Assembly: GCA_902774815.1 (NCBI GenBank)
Contig: CACYJV010000011.1
Span: forward strand, 169,680-233,679
Source of the DNA: an uncultured Prevotellaceae bacterium
GTDB lineage: Bacteria > Bacteroidota > Bacteroidia > Bacteroidales > Bacteroidaceae
Length of the DNA: 64,000 bases
Direction: 5' to 3'
Shown here in pieces: positions 53,362 through 62,358 of the stretch. Numbering within the stretch: the stretch's first letter is position 1; each line of letters begins with the position of its first letter. The notes beneath the pieces are model-generated. The model had not been told where the DNA came from. It saw only the letters and a list, made by a program, of their open reading frames with translations, and did not search any database. The position numbers were made by a program, and so were the translations under genes.

Positions 53362-56300
53362 ATGGCTAAAGAAAAAAAATTTATCACCTGTGATGGTAAT
53401 GAGGCCGCCGCTCACGTGAGCTACATGTTCTCTGAGGTTGCTGCTATCTATCCCATCACTCCTTCTTCGCCTATGGCGGAGCATGTCGACGAATGGGCTG
53501 CCCGTGGCCGCAAGAACCTGTGGGGACAGAACGTCTCCGTGCAGGAGATGCAGTCAGAGGGTGGTGCAGCTGGTGCTCTCCACGGCTCGCTGCAGGCTGG
53601 TGCCCTGACTACCACGTTCACCGCCTCGCAGGGCTTGCTGCTCATGATTCCGAACATGTACAAGATTGCCGGCGAGATGCTGCCTTGCGTCTTCGACGTC
53701 TCGGCCCGTACGCTTGCCAGCCACTCGCTCTGCATCTTCGGCGACCATCAGGACGTGATGGCTTGCCGTCAGACTGGTTTCGCCATGTTCTGCTCGGGTT
53801 CCGTGCAGGAAGTGATGGACCTCACGGCTGTGCCTCACCTCGCTACGCTGAAGACGCAGATTCCGTTCGTCAACTTCTTCGACGGTTTCCGCACCTCGCA
53901 CGAGTACCACAAGATCGAGGTCATGGAGCAGGAGGACGTAGCAAAGCTCGTCGACCCCGCCGACGTGAAGCGCTTCCGCGATCGCGCACTCTCGCCTGAG
54001 CGTCCCATGACGCGCGGTACGGCTGAGAACCCCGAGACCTTCTTCACCCATCGTGAGGCTTGCAACGCCGCTTACGACAAGGTGCCCGAGGTTGTAGAGT
54101 ACTACATGCAGAAGGTCAGCGAGATCACAGGCCGTGAGTATCACCTCTTCGACTACTATGGAGCTGAGGATGCCGAGCGCATCATCATCCTCATGGGTTC
54201 TGCCACCGAGGCTGCCCGCGAGGCCATCGACCATCTGGTGGCTCAGGGCGAGAAGGTTGGTATGGCGGCTGTCCACCTGTATCGTCCGTTCTCGGTGAAG
54301 CACCTGCTGGCTGCCGTGCCCAAGAGCGTGAAGCGCATCGCCGTGCTCGACCGCACGAAAGAGCCGGGTGCCGAGGGTGAGCCTCTCTACCTCGACGTGA
54401 AGAGTGCCTTCTACGATGTTGAGAACAAGCCGCTCATCGTCGGTGGACGTTACGGTCTGGGTTCGAGCGACACCACACCCGCCAAGATCATCGCCGTGTT
54501 CAACAACCTCGCCCTGCCCGAGCCGAAGAACCACTTCACCGTGGGTATCGTCGACGACGTCACGTTCACTTCGCTGCCCGAGGTCGAGGAGATGGCTCTC
54601 GGTGGCGAGGGCATGTTCCAGGCTAAGTTCTACGGCCTTGGTGCCGATGGTACCGTGGGTGCCAACAAGAACTCTGTGAAGATCATCGGCGACTCTACCG
54701 ACAAGTACTGCCAGGCTTACTTCTCGTACGACTCGAAGAAGTCGGGCGGCTTCACCTGCTCTCACCTGCGCTTCGGCGACACCCCCATCCGCTCTACCTA
54801 TCTGGTGACGACCCCGAACTTCGTGGCTTGCCACGTGCAGGCTTATCTGCACATGTACGATGTGACTCGTGGCCTGCAGAAGAACGGCACGTTCCTGCTG
54901 AACACGATCTTCGAGGGCGAGGAGCTCGTCAACTTCATCCCCAACAAGGTGAAGCGTGTGTTCGCCCAGAACAACATCACCGTCTACTACATCAACGCCA
55001 CCAAGATTGCCCAGGAGATTGGTCTCGGCAACCGTACCAACACCATCCTGCAGTCGGCATTCTTCCGTATCACGGGTGTCATTCCCGTTGAGCTGGCCGT
55101 TGAGCAGATGAAGAAGTTCATCGTGAAGTCGTATGGCAAGAAGGGTGAGGACGTTGTGAACATGAACTATGCTGCTGTCGACCGCGGTGGTGAGTACAAG
55201 CAGCTGGCTGTTGATCCCGCTTGGGCTAACCTGGCCGACGAGGAGGCTAAGGCCGACGCCGCTCCCGCATTCGTGAAGGAGCTGGTTCGTCCTATCAATG
55301 CTCAGGCCGGCGACCTGCTGAAGGTCAGCGACTTCGTGAAGCACGACACCGTCGACGGCTCGTGGCAGAATGGTACCGCAGCCTTCGAGAAGCGTGGCGT
55401 TGAGGCTTTCGTTCCCGTTTGGAATCCCGAGAACTGTATCCAGTGTAACAAGTGTGCCTTCGTTTGCCCGCACGCTGCCATCCGTCCGTTCGTGCTGACT
55501 GCCGACGAGCTTGCTCAGTTCGACGGTCTCGACACCATCGAGATGAAGGCTCCTGCCGCTATGAAGGGCATGCACTTCCGCATCGAGACCTCTGTGCTCG
55601 ACTGTCTGGGCTGCGGCAACTGCGCCGATGTATGTCCGGGCAATCCGAAGCTGGGCAAGGCCCTGAAGATGGTGCCGTTCAACCCCGATGCAGAGGACAT
55701 GAAGAAGGAAGCCGAGAACTGGGAGAAGCTCGTCAAGGACGTCACTTCGAAGCAGGATCTCGTCGACATTAAGTCGAACGTCAAGAACTCGCAGTTCGCT
55801 CAGCCGCTCTTTGAGTTCTCGGGCGCATGCTCGGGTTGCGGTGAGACTCCTTATGTGAAGCTCGTCAGCCAGCTGTTCGGCGACCGCGAGATGATTGCCA
55901 ACGCTACGGGTTGCTCGTCCATCTACTCTGCTTCCATCCCCTCCACACCTTACACGAAGAACGCCAAGGGTCAGGGTCCTGCCTTCGACAACTCGTTGTT
56001 CGAGGACTTCTGCGAGTTCGGTATGGGTATGGTGCTCGGTAACAAGAAGATGAAGGAGCGCGTCACGATGCTTCTGCAGGAGGCTTGCGAGAAGTGCGAC
56101 GTCACGCCTGAGTACAAGGCTCTCGCCGAGGAGTGGATTGCCAACAAGGAGGACGCTGAGAAGACGAAGGAGATTGCTCCGAAGCTTCGCGTTGAGATCG
56201 ACGCTTGCGCCGCCAAGGGCTGCGAGATCTGCAAGGAGCTGCAGACGCTCTCTCACTACCTCGTGAAGCGTTCGCAATGGATCATCGGCGGTGACGGTGC

Positions 56301-56940
56301 TTCTTACGACATCGGCTACGGTGGTCTCGACCACGTTATCGCCAGCGGTGAGGACGTTAACCTGCTCGTGCTCGACACGGAGGTTTACTCGAACACCGGC
56401 GGACAGTCGTCGAAGGCTACACCTCTGGGCGCCATCGCTCAGTTTGCCGCTCAGGGCAAGCGCATCCGCAAGAAGGATCTCGGCATGATTGCCACGGCTT
56501 ACGGCTACGTCTATGTGGCTCAGGTGGCCATGGGTGCTGACAACGCTCAGTGCCTGAAGGCTATCCGCGAGGCTGAGGCTTATCCCGGACCGTCGCTCGT
56601 CATCGCCTACGCACCCTGTATCAACCACGGCCTGAAGGCTAAGGGCGGCATGGGTAAGAGCCAGGCTGAGGAGGCCAAGGCCGTTGAGTGCGGCTACTGG
56701 CACCTGTGGCGCTACAACCCGCAGCTGGCTGAGCAGGGCAAGAATCCGTTCTCGCTCGACTCGAAGGCTCCTCAGTGGGAGAAGTTCCGCGACTTCCTGC
56801 TGGGTGAGGTTCGCTACCTGTCGGTTCAGAAGGCTTATCCCAACGAGGCCGACGAGCTCTTCGCCGAGGCTGAGCGCATGGCTAAGCTGCGTTACCAGAG
56901 CTATGTCCGCAAGGCAGCTGAAGATTGGAGCGTAGAATAA
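53362..56940 (+). CDS. nifJ: Pyruvate:ferredoxin (flavodoxin) oxidoreductase
   Basis: Single-chain enzyme (1192 aa) that oxidises pyruvate to acetyl-CoA and CO2 and reduces ferredoxin or flavodoxin; central to anaerobic energy metabolism. Domain order: pyrimidine-binding domain (YPITPSSPMAEHVDEW), gamma-like domain, ferredoxin insert with two 4Fe-4S motifs (NCIQCNKCAFVCPHA; CLGCGNCADVCPG), and the TPP domain (CSGCGETPYVKL; GDGASYDIGYGGLDH; YSNTGGQSSKATPLGA). Codon use is strongly biased (GAG, AAG, CTG, GCT) compared with the preceding gene, as for a highly expressed gene; this also creates a very long antisense open frame. A hairpin follows the stop. Confidence 0.97.
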   Translation: MAKEKKFITCDGNEAAAHVSYMFSEVAAIYPITPSSPMAEHVDEWAARGRKNLWGQNVSVQEMQSEGGAAGALHGSLQAGALTTTFTASQGLLLMIPNMYKIAGEMLPCVFDVSARTLASHSLCIFGDHQDVMACRQTGFAMFCSGSVQEVMDLTAVPHLATLKTQIPFVNFFDGFRTSHEYHKIEVMEQEDVAKLVDPADVKRFRDRALSPERPMTRGTAENPETFFTHREACNAAYDKVPEVVEYYMQKVSEITGREYHLFDYYGAEDAERIIILMGSATEAAREAIDHLVAQGEKVGMAAVHLYRPFSVKHLLAAVPKSVKRIAVLDRTKEPGAEGEPLYLDVKSAFYDVENKPLIVGGRYGLGSSDTTPAKIIAVFNNLALPEPKNHFTVGIVDDVTFTSLPEVEEMALGGEGMFQAKFYGLGADGTVGANKNSVKIIGDSTDKYCQAYFSYDSKKSGGFTCSHLRFGDTPIRSTYLVTTPNFVACHVQAYLHMYDVTRGLQKNGTFLLNTIFEGEELVNFIPNKVKRVFAQNNITVYYINATKIAQEIGLGNRTNTILQSAFFRITGVIPVELAVEQMKKFIVKSYGKKGEDVVNMNYAAVDRGGEYKQLAVDPAWANLADEEAKADAAPAFVKELVRPINAQAGDLLKVSDFVKHDTVDGSWQNGTAAFEKRGVEAFVPVWNPENCIQCNKCAFVCPHAAIRPFVLTADELAQFDGLDTIEMKAPAAMKGMHFRIETSVLDCLGCGNCADVCPGNPKLGKALKMVPFNPDAEDMKKEAENWEKLVKDVTSKQDLVDIKSNVKNSQFAQPLFEFSGACSGCGETPYVKLVSQLFGDREMIANATGCSSIYSASIPSTPYTKNAKGQGPAFDNSLFEDFCEFGMGMVLGNKKMKERVTMLLQEACEKCDVTPEYKALAEEWIANKEDAEKTKEIAPKLRVEIDACAAKGCEICKELQTLSHYLVKRSQWIIGGDGASYDIGYGGLDHVIASGEDVNLLVLDTEVYSNTGGQSSKATPLGAIAQFAAQGKRIRKKDLGMIATAYGYVYVAQVAMGADNAQCLKAIREAEAYPGPSLVIAYAPCINHGLKAKGGMGKSQAEEAKAVECGYWHLWRYNPQLAEQGKNPFSLDSKAPQWEKFRDFLLGEVRYLSVQKAYPNEADELFAEAERMAKLRYQSYVRKAAEDWSVE

Positions 56941-56965
56941 CTCAGAACTTCATAGACTAAAAAGG

Positions 56966-56995
56966 GGGAGCACTTGGCATCTGTCAGGTGCTCCC
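56966..56995 (+). terminator. Hairpin after the pyruvate:ferredoxin oxidoreductase gene
   Basis: GGGAGCACTTG (56966-56976) pairs with CAGGTGCTCCC (56985-56995) with one G:T pair, 8-nt loop, followed by TTTAATATT. A strong stem with a poor T-tract. Confidence 0.65.
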
Positions 56996-57050
56996 TTTAA
57001 TATTGGGATAATGATGTTCGTTTTGTCTCTACATAGAGAATATAGTTGCA

Positions 57051-57089
57051 AAAAAATGATATAGGAGATGCTAAAAGACTCCTATATCA
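57051..57089 (-). terminator. Intrinsic terminator of the His-rich protein gene
   Basis: 11-bp perfect stem TGATATAGGAG (57057-57067) with CTCCTATATCA (57079-57089) and 11-nt loop. On the minus strand it is followed by TTTTTT. It lies 65 nt after the stop of the His-rich protein gene. A 12-bp direct repeat TTGAAACTACTT sits between (57119-57161 region). Confidence 0.82.
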
Positions 57090-57154
57090 AGACGAATGCC
57101 TCTTTGGTGTAAAGAAGCTTGAAACTACTTTCTTAAATATGTGTTTGAAACTAC

Positions 57155-57430
57155 TTAGTCAAACATGTAAATATAGGCCACATAGAGCGTGATGAGTATG
57201 GCCGCTGTACACATTACGGCAAATGCAATGCGCGAGATGGTTTTCTTCCTGCGCTTGGCATTTAGGTTGTGGTTCTTGAATTTCTCAGCCTCATCTTCAT
57301 GATGGTGGTGGTGATGATGGTGACGCTCACCAGAACTGCTATGAGTTGAGGAGTGATGAGAACGATGAGAGTGATGCGAATGCTCCGAAGAGTTAGATGA
57401 TGAGCCGTTATTAGGTTTTGCCTGTTCCAT
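57155..57430 (-). CDS. Small His-rich tail-anchored membrane protein
   Basis: A 91-aa protein with no family I recognise. Residues about 9-32 are rich in Ser and His (EHSHHSHRSHHSSTHSSSGE), followed by eight consecutive His. Next come an acidic/basic linker (EDEAEKFKNHNLNAKRRKK) and one C-terminal hydrophobic helix (IAFAVMCTAAILITLYVAYI). With no signal peptide and positive charges before the helix, the His-rich part is probably cytoplasmic. Sixteen His suggest metal (Zn/Ni/Cu) binding or buffering; this is inference. The start MEQAKPNNGS is used because upstream in-frame residues are unlike a coding start. It lies between the oxidoreductase and the pyrophosphatase gene. Confidence 0.72.
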   Translation of the reverse strand: MEQAKPNNGSSSNSSEHSHHSHRSHHSSTHSSSGERHHHHHHHHEDEAEKFKNHNLNAKRRKKTISRIAFAVMCTAAILITLYVAYIYMFD

Positions 57431-57541
57431 AACCGATATATTGGTAAAAATGGAAAAAAGGACAGGTGGAAGCGCCCAACTTGAGGTTGCCACGCAACCA
57501 CCTGTCTGTTGTAATTGTGACTATTGAAAGGCAGTAATGCA

Positions 57542-59731
57542 TTACATAAATGCAACGGTGAGACCAGCCATGACGATGCTAACCATTGACATGAGCTTGA
57601 TTAGGATGTTCAGCGAAGGACCAGACGTATCCTTGAAGGGATCGCCAACGGTGTCGCCAACGATTGTAGCCTTATGGGCAAACGAGCCCTTGCCGCCGAA
57701 GTTGCCTTCTTCGACATTCTTCTTGGCATTGTCCCAAGCACCACCAGCATTTGCCATGAACACGGCAAGCGTAAAGCCACCTGCCAGACCACCGACGAGC
57801 AGACCCAGTACACCAGCTACACCCAGCAGGCAACCCACAATGATAGGGATGACGATAGCAAGGATAGACGGGAAGATCATCTCGTGCTGAGCGGCGCGTG
57901 TGGAAATCTCAACGCAACGGCCATAATCAGGAGTACCCGTACCCTCGAGGATGCCGGCAATCTCCTTGAACTGGCGACGAACCTCAACTACCATCTTCTG
58001 AGCAGCGCGGCCCACTGCCTCCATTGTCAGACCGCAGAACAAGAAGGCTGCCATAGCACCGATGAAGGCACCTACGAGCACTTTCGGGTTCATCAGGTTT
58101 ACCTGGAAGAAGTTCATGAAGTCGGGGATAGTTGCCTGTGCGGCGTCGATAACTTCGCCCTTAACGTTGGTCATCGTCGTGCCTGCACGCTCCATGGCAA
58201 TCTTAATTTCCTCAATGTAGGAAGCCAACAGAGCTAGAGCCGTGAGGGCAGCCGAACCGATGGCGAAGCCCTTACCCGTAGCGGCTGTAGTGTTGCCGAG
58301 AGCGTCGAGTGCATCGGTGCGATGGCGCACTTCCTCGCCCAGTTCACTCATCTCAGCGTTACCACCTGCGTTATCGGCGATGGGGCCGTAAGCGTCGGTA
58401 GCCAGCGTGATGCCCAGTGTCGAGAGCATACCAACAGCAGCAATACCTACACCATAAAGACCATGTGCAAGGCTTTCGGACGACATCGAAAGGTCGAAGC
58501 CGTTAGCGCACAAATAACTCATCATGATAGCCACGCCAATCGTGATGACAGGGATGCAAGTCGAGATCATACCCGTGCCGATACCCTTGATGATAACAGT
58601 AGCGGAACCAGTCAGGCCAGCCTCGGAGATCTTCTGAGTCGGCTTGTAGGAGTGCGATGTGTAATACTCCGTTGCCTGACCGATGATGACACCGGCAGCA
58701 AGACCAGAGATAACGGAGAACGAAAGGCCGAGCCAGTTTTCAACACCAAGCAGATAGAGGATGATGAAGGTTGCAATGGCAATCAGCATAGCAGATACAT
58801 TCGTACCCAGAGCCAGTGACTTCAGCAGGTCGCGCATGGTAGCACCTTCCTTCGTGCGAACGAGGAAAATACCTAGCAGCGACAGGAATACGCCAACGGC
58901 TGCGATGAGCATCGGGGCTACTACAGCCTTCAACTGAGTCTCACCACCAACTGCGGCAAAAGCAGCAGCGCCCAGGGCAGCCGTGGAGAGGATGGATCCG
59001 CAATAGCTCTCGTAGAGGTCGGCACCCATACCGGCCACGTCACCCACGTTGTCGCCCACGTTATCGGCGATGGTGGCGGGGTTGCGCGGATCATCCTCAG
59101 GGATGTCGGCTTCCACTTTTCCCACGATGTCGGCACCTACGTCGGCAGCCTTCGTATAGATACCACCACCTACACGGGCAAACAGAGCCTGCGTAGAGGC
59201 ACCCATACCGAAGGTCAGCATGGTGGTAGTGATAGCAATGAGTGCGCCATGTTCGAAGTGGTTCAGTACGACGAACCAAATGGCGATGTCGAGCAAGCCA
59301 AGACCAACAACGGTGAGACCCATCACAGCACCTGAACGGAAGGCAACCTTCAAGCCAGCGTCGAGGCTTTGACGGGCAGCATTAGCAGTGCGGCCGCTAG
59401 CATAGGTGGCCGTCTTCATGCCAAAGAAACCAGCCAGTCCAGAGAAGAAACCACCGGTAAGGAATGCGAATGGCACCCAAGGGTTCTGTACGCCGAGGCC
59501 ATATGCCATGAAAGCAAACAGGGCTGCAAGTGCGATGAACACGTAGAGCACCACCTTGTATTGCTGCTTCAGGTATGCCATGGCGCCGTCGCGCACGTAC
59601 TTTGCTATTTCACGCATGCGAGGCGTACCCTCGTCAGCCTTAATCATGCTCTTAAAGAAATACCAGGCCATACCCAATGCCACAATCGAGGCAACGGGCA
59701 CAAGCCAAAATACACTTGGAATGTTGTTCAT
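57542..59731 (-). CDS. hppA: Membrane-bound pyrophosphatase, K+-dependent type
   Basis: Ion-pumping integral membrane enzyme that couples PPi hydrolysis to H+ and/or Na+ export. The 729 residues form about 16 hydrophobic helices. The active-site loops include KAADVGADIVGKVEADIPED, DDPRNPATIADNVGDNVGD and ATDAYGPIADNAGGNAEMS. Near residue 480 GNTTAATGKG has Ala where K+-independent enzymes have Lys, marking the K+-dependent class, whose Bacteroidetes members pump Na+ with or without H+. The pumped ion cannot be read with certainty. It lies 56 nt after an OprP-like porin gene on the same strand. Confidence 0.94.
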   Translation of the reverse strand: MNNIPSVFWLVPVASIVALGMAWYFFKSMIKADEGTPRMREIAKYVRDGAMAYLKQQYKVVLYVFIALAALFAFMAYGLGVQNPWVPFAFLTGGFFSGLAGFFGMKTATYASGRTANAARQSLDAGLKVAFRSGAVMGLTVVGLGLLDIAIWFVVLNHFEHGALIAITTTMLTFGMGASTQALFARVGGGIYTKAADVGADIVGKVEADIPEDDPRNPATIADNVGDNVGDVAGMGADLYESYCGSILSTAALGAAAFAAVGGETQLKAVVAPMLIAAVGVFLSLLGIFLVRTKEGATMRDLLKSLALGTNVSAMLIAIATFIILYLLGVENWLGLSFSVISGLAAGVIIGQATEYYTSHSYKPTQKISEAGLTGSATVIIKGIGTGMISTCIPVITIGVAIMMSYLCANGFDLSMSSESLAHGLYGVGIAAVGMLSTLGITLATDAYGPIADNAGGNAEMSELGEEVRHRTDALDALGNTTAATGKGFAIGSAALTALALLASYIEEIKIAMERAGTTMTNVKGEVIDAAQATIPDFMNFFQVNLMNPKVLVGAFIGAMAAFLFCGLTMEAVGRAAQKMVVEVRRQFKEIAGILEGTGTPDYGRCVEISTRAAQHEMIFPSILAIVIPIIVGCLLGVAGVLGLLVGGLAGGFTLAVFMANAGGAWDNAKKNVEEGNFGGKGSFAHKATIVGDTVGDPFKDTSGPSLNILIKLMSMVSIVMAGLTVAFM

Positions 59732-59787
59732 AAGATTGATAGGTTTTTGTTTAACATAAGTTGATTAAAGTGTTCTTTACCATAACG

Positions 59788-60897
59788 TTAGAACCTGAAG
59801 TCGAGCTCCACGTCGACGAGGTTGTAGCTCTGATGGGTGGCACGCTCGTTCACACGGGCATACTCCACGTTCAGCTGCAGGTTCTTGTTGAACAGGTAGT
59901 CGGCACCTACCTCGTAGTAGGTCTTCGACGAGCCCCACGTCTTTTGGTCGCGATAGCAGTCGTAGCGTGCCTTGGCATGCAGCTTGTTCTTGATGACCGG
60001 AGCGATGCAGAGTGCATACCAACCGTCGGCCTTGTCGCCCTTGTCCTTGTTGGCGGCGAAACCCTGACTATGGATATACTCAGCACGGGCCGTCCAGTCG
60101 TTCAGCGAATACTCGGCCGAGAGTGCATAGCGGTTCTTGCGCACGCTTTCGGTCATGGTAATCGTGCCTGTGCTCTGGGGCTCAAAGCCATCGTGGGGGA
60201 AGTAGCCGGTCTGCGTAGTGGTCATATAGCGTGTGCCGGTCCATCCGAAGGCACCGATGCGGAGGCCCTTGATGGGCATCACCCATACGCCGCCTATGAT
60301 GTCCTTCTTGTTGTCCTTGTCCTTCTGGTTGATGCCTTCGCCGTTGAACACGCCCACCTGATAGTGCAGCAGGTTGCGGCCAGAGTTGTCCTTCAGGAAG
60401 TCACCCTGGATCTGCACGCCGATGTCACGGCCATTCGACGATTGCTCGCCTGTGCGATCACTAAATCCTGCAAGTTTCGACACGGGCTGTGAGTACGACA
60501 TGAAGCCCTGCGTGATGGGGTGCATGGGGTTTTCAAATGTGAATGGACGCTTGTACTGACCAGCCTTTACCTTGAAGAACTCGTATTTCTGCCACTCGGC
60601 AAACGCGTCAACAATGCGTGGCGAGGCGTTCAGTGATGAGGTGTTACCATTCAGCTGCAGCTGCAACTTCCAGTACCAGTCCTGTTGAATGCGGCCTTCA
60701 AGTGCCAGACGCACTAGACGCAACTGGAACGAGTTCTCATGGGCATTCTCCTTGTCGAGCGCTTGGTATTGCACCATGCCGTAGCCAGAGAACTTCACGT
60801 TGTTGAGCCATGCGGGCAGCTCAATGTGTTTCTTCTCTTGTGCGCTTGCAGCCAGCGTCATTGCTGTCATCAGCGCAATCATCATGATTTTCTTCAT
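59788..60897 (-). CDS. OprO/OprP-like outer-membrane porin (first of two)
   Basis: A 369-aa outer-membrane beta barrel. Signal peptide MKKIMMIALMTAMTLAASAQ. The barrel pattern is typical of phosphate-selective porin O/P: VKFSGYGMVQYQAL, FQLRLVRLALEGRI, DWYWKLQLQLNG, FFKVKAGQYKRPFTFENPM, YALSAEYSLNDWTARAEYIH, and a C-terminal strand ending in Phe (VDVELDFRF). Phosphate selectivity is by family only. It may be co-transcribed with hppA and diverges from a second such porin. Confidence 0.84.
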   Translation of the reverse strand: MKKIMMIALMTAMTLAASAQEKKHIELPAWLNNVKFSGYGMVQYQALDKENAHENSFQLRLVRLALEGRIQQDWYWKLQLQLNGNTSSLNASPRIVDAFAEWQKYEFFKVKAGQYKRPFTFENPMHPITQGFMSYSQPVSKLAGFSDRTGEQSSNGRDIGVQIQGDFLKDNSGRNLLHYQVGVFNGEGINQKDKDNKKDIIGGVWVMPIKGLRIGAFGWTGTRYMTTTQTGYFPHDGFEPQSTGTITMTESVRKNRYALSAEYSLNDWTARAEYIHSQGFAANKDKGDKADGWYALCIAPVIKNKLHAKARYDCYRDQKTWGSSKTYYEVGADYLFNKNLQLNVEYARVNERATHQSYNLVDVELDFRF

Positions 60898-60941
60898 ACT
60901 TTGCAATTATTAAATATTGTAGTTTTTTTTGTTTCAATATG

Positions 60942-60949
60942 CAAAGATA
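60942..60949 (-). promoter_or_regulatory. Probable -7 box of the porin (and possibly hppA) transcript
   Basis: TATCTTTG on the minus strand, 44 nt before the porin ATG. Confidence 0.5.
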
Positions 60950-61123
60950 TACAAAATTATTTAAACGTGCAAATTTCTACCATAATTTGTTTCTATTTCA
61001 GTTTTCATGCTATTCTGTCTTCATTCGTTACCAAATATACATTATAAAATGGAGTAAATACCTGCATTTGTGTCATTTGTAAAGAATTATGGCAAAATAT
61101 TTTCCGGGTTGCAAAAATATTTG

Positions 61124-61131
61124 TACCTTTA
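61124..61131 (+). promoter_or_regulatory. Probable -7 box of the second porin gene
   Basis: TACCTTTA, one mismatch from TAnnTTTG, 52 nt before the chosen ATG. Confidence 0.4.
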
Positions 61132-61183
61132 CCGACAAATTGTAATTATTGGGTACAGGATAATTGAAACAGGATACACAAAA

Positions 61184-62260
61184 ATGCGAACTAAAATGAG
61201 TAAACAACATGTCACGACGGTTCTGTTAACCGTTGTCTTGACACTCGTGAGCAGCTCCGTCCAGGCACAAAAGGACACCAACTGGATGAAAGACTTAACC
61301 AGCCGCATTACCTTCAATGGATATGCGCAAGCTGGCTACTCTTGGCAGAACACCAACAACACGAACCGCAACGACTTCAACTTGAAGCGAACGTTGCTCT
61401 GGGCGAAGGCGCGTATCACCGACCGCTGGTCGTTTCTTTTCATGCACGACTTCTCAAGTGTTGTACAGGAATACTACACTGACTACCGATTCTCTAACGA
61501 CAAGTCGCTGACCGTTCGACTTGGACAGTTCAAGCACAGCTATTCCATGGAGAACCCACTATCGCCTACGCAACTTGAACTCGTTGACGTCTATTCGCAG
61601 GCAGTTCTATACCTGGCAGGCGAGGGCCCCGACCCACTCAACGGCGTCAACTACGGACGTGACATGGGCTTGATGGTCTTCGGCGACCTCTTCGACAGCC
61701 ATTTTCACTACGAGCTGGCGGTGATGAACGGTCAGGGCGTAAATCGTCGAGATGGCAATAAGCACAAGGACTTCATAGCTAAGATGGAGGTGAAGCCTAT
61801 CGACGGCGTACGCTTCGTGGTGTCAAGTCAGAAGGGCAAGGGACATGCCGTAGGCGAAGCAGCTTGGAATCCTGGTGTGAAAATTGGCGACGACTATACA
61901 CGTGACCGCTACAGCATTGGTGCTGAGCTGAAGACTGGGGCCTATGCACCTGGCAAATACGAAGAAGCGCGTCCTGTAAGCGTTCGCGCGGAGTGGCTGG
62001 GTGGCAAGGATGGCGACGTAGGCAGCCGAGGCGGCTACATCACTACTTGCGTTCCACTTGTCGAAGGCATCGACCTCGTTGCAAGTGCCGACTACTACGA
62101 CCGCAATACATCTCTCGATTACGATCAGACGCAAGCTACGCTTGGCATGCAGTATTGGTTCTATAAAAAATGCCGCGTGCAACTGCAGTATACCTATACG
62201 TGGAGTCAGTTCCAAACCGACTACAGCTGGCTGCAGGCACAAGTTCAAGTTGCCTTTTGA
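61184..62260 (+). CDS. OprO/OprP-like outer-membrane porin (second of two)
   Basis: A 358-aa outer-membrane barrel from the same broad family as its divergent neighbour. Signal peptide VLLTVVLTLVSSSVQAQ; strands RITFNGYAQAGYSWQ, FNLKRTLLWAKARITDRW, LTVRLGQFKHSYSMENPLSP, FHYELAVMNGQGVN, VRAEWLGGKDGDVG, and a C-terminal strand ending in Phe (QAQVQVAF). The start MRTKMSKQHV is used; MSKQHV four codons later is equally possible, while the longer upstream frame covers the promoter. Ligand unknown. Confidence 0.8.
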   Translation: MRTKMSKQHVTTVLLTVVLTLVSSSVQAQKDTNWMKDLTSRITFNGYAQAGYSWQNTNNTNRNDFNLKRTLLWAKARITDRWSFLFMHDFSSVVQEYYTDYRFSNDKSLTVRLGQFKHSYSMENPLSPTQLELVDVYSQAVLYLAGEGPDPLNGVNYGRDMGLMVFGDLFDSHFHYELAVMNGQGVNRRDGNKHKDFIAKMEVKPIDGVRFVVSSQKGKGHAVGEAAWNPGVKIGDDYTRDRYSIGAELKTGAYAPGKYEEARPVSVRAEWLGGKDGDVGSRGGYITTCVPLVEGIDLVASADYYDRNTSLDYDQTQATLGMQYWFYKKCRVQLQYTYTWSQFQTDYSWLQAQVQVAF

Positions 62261-62358
62261 CGCGCCAGTCCGACATGGCGTCGAACTGTCATAGTGTTCA
62301 AATCATTGCCCTTATCTCGTATTAACGTATTTCGAAATTATAAACCATTAAAGAAAAC

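Noticed and set aside
53554-56703. 1049-codon open frame on the minus strand opposite the pyruvate:ferredoxin oxidoreductase gene
   Set aside because: It is a by-product of the strong codon bias of the sense gene (few sense codons whose complement is a stop). The translation is low-complexity, rich in Leu, Val, His and Arg, with no recognisable domain.
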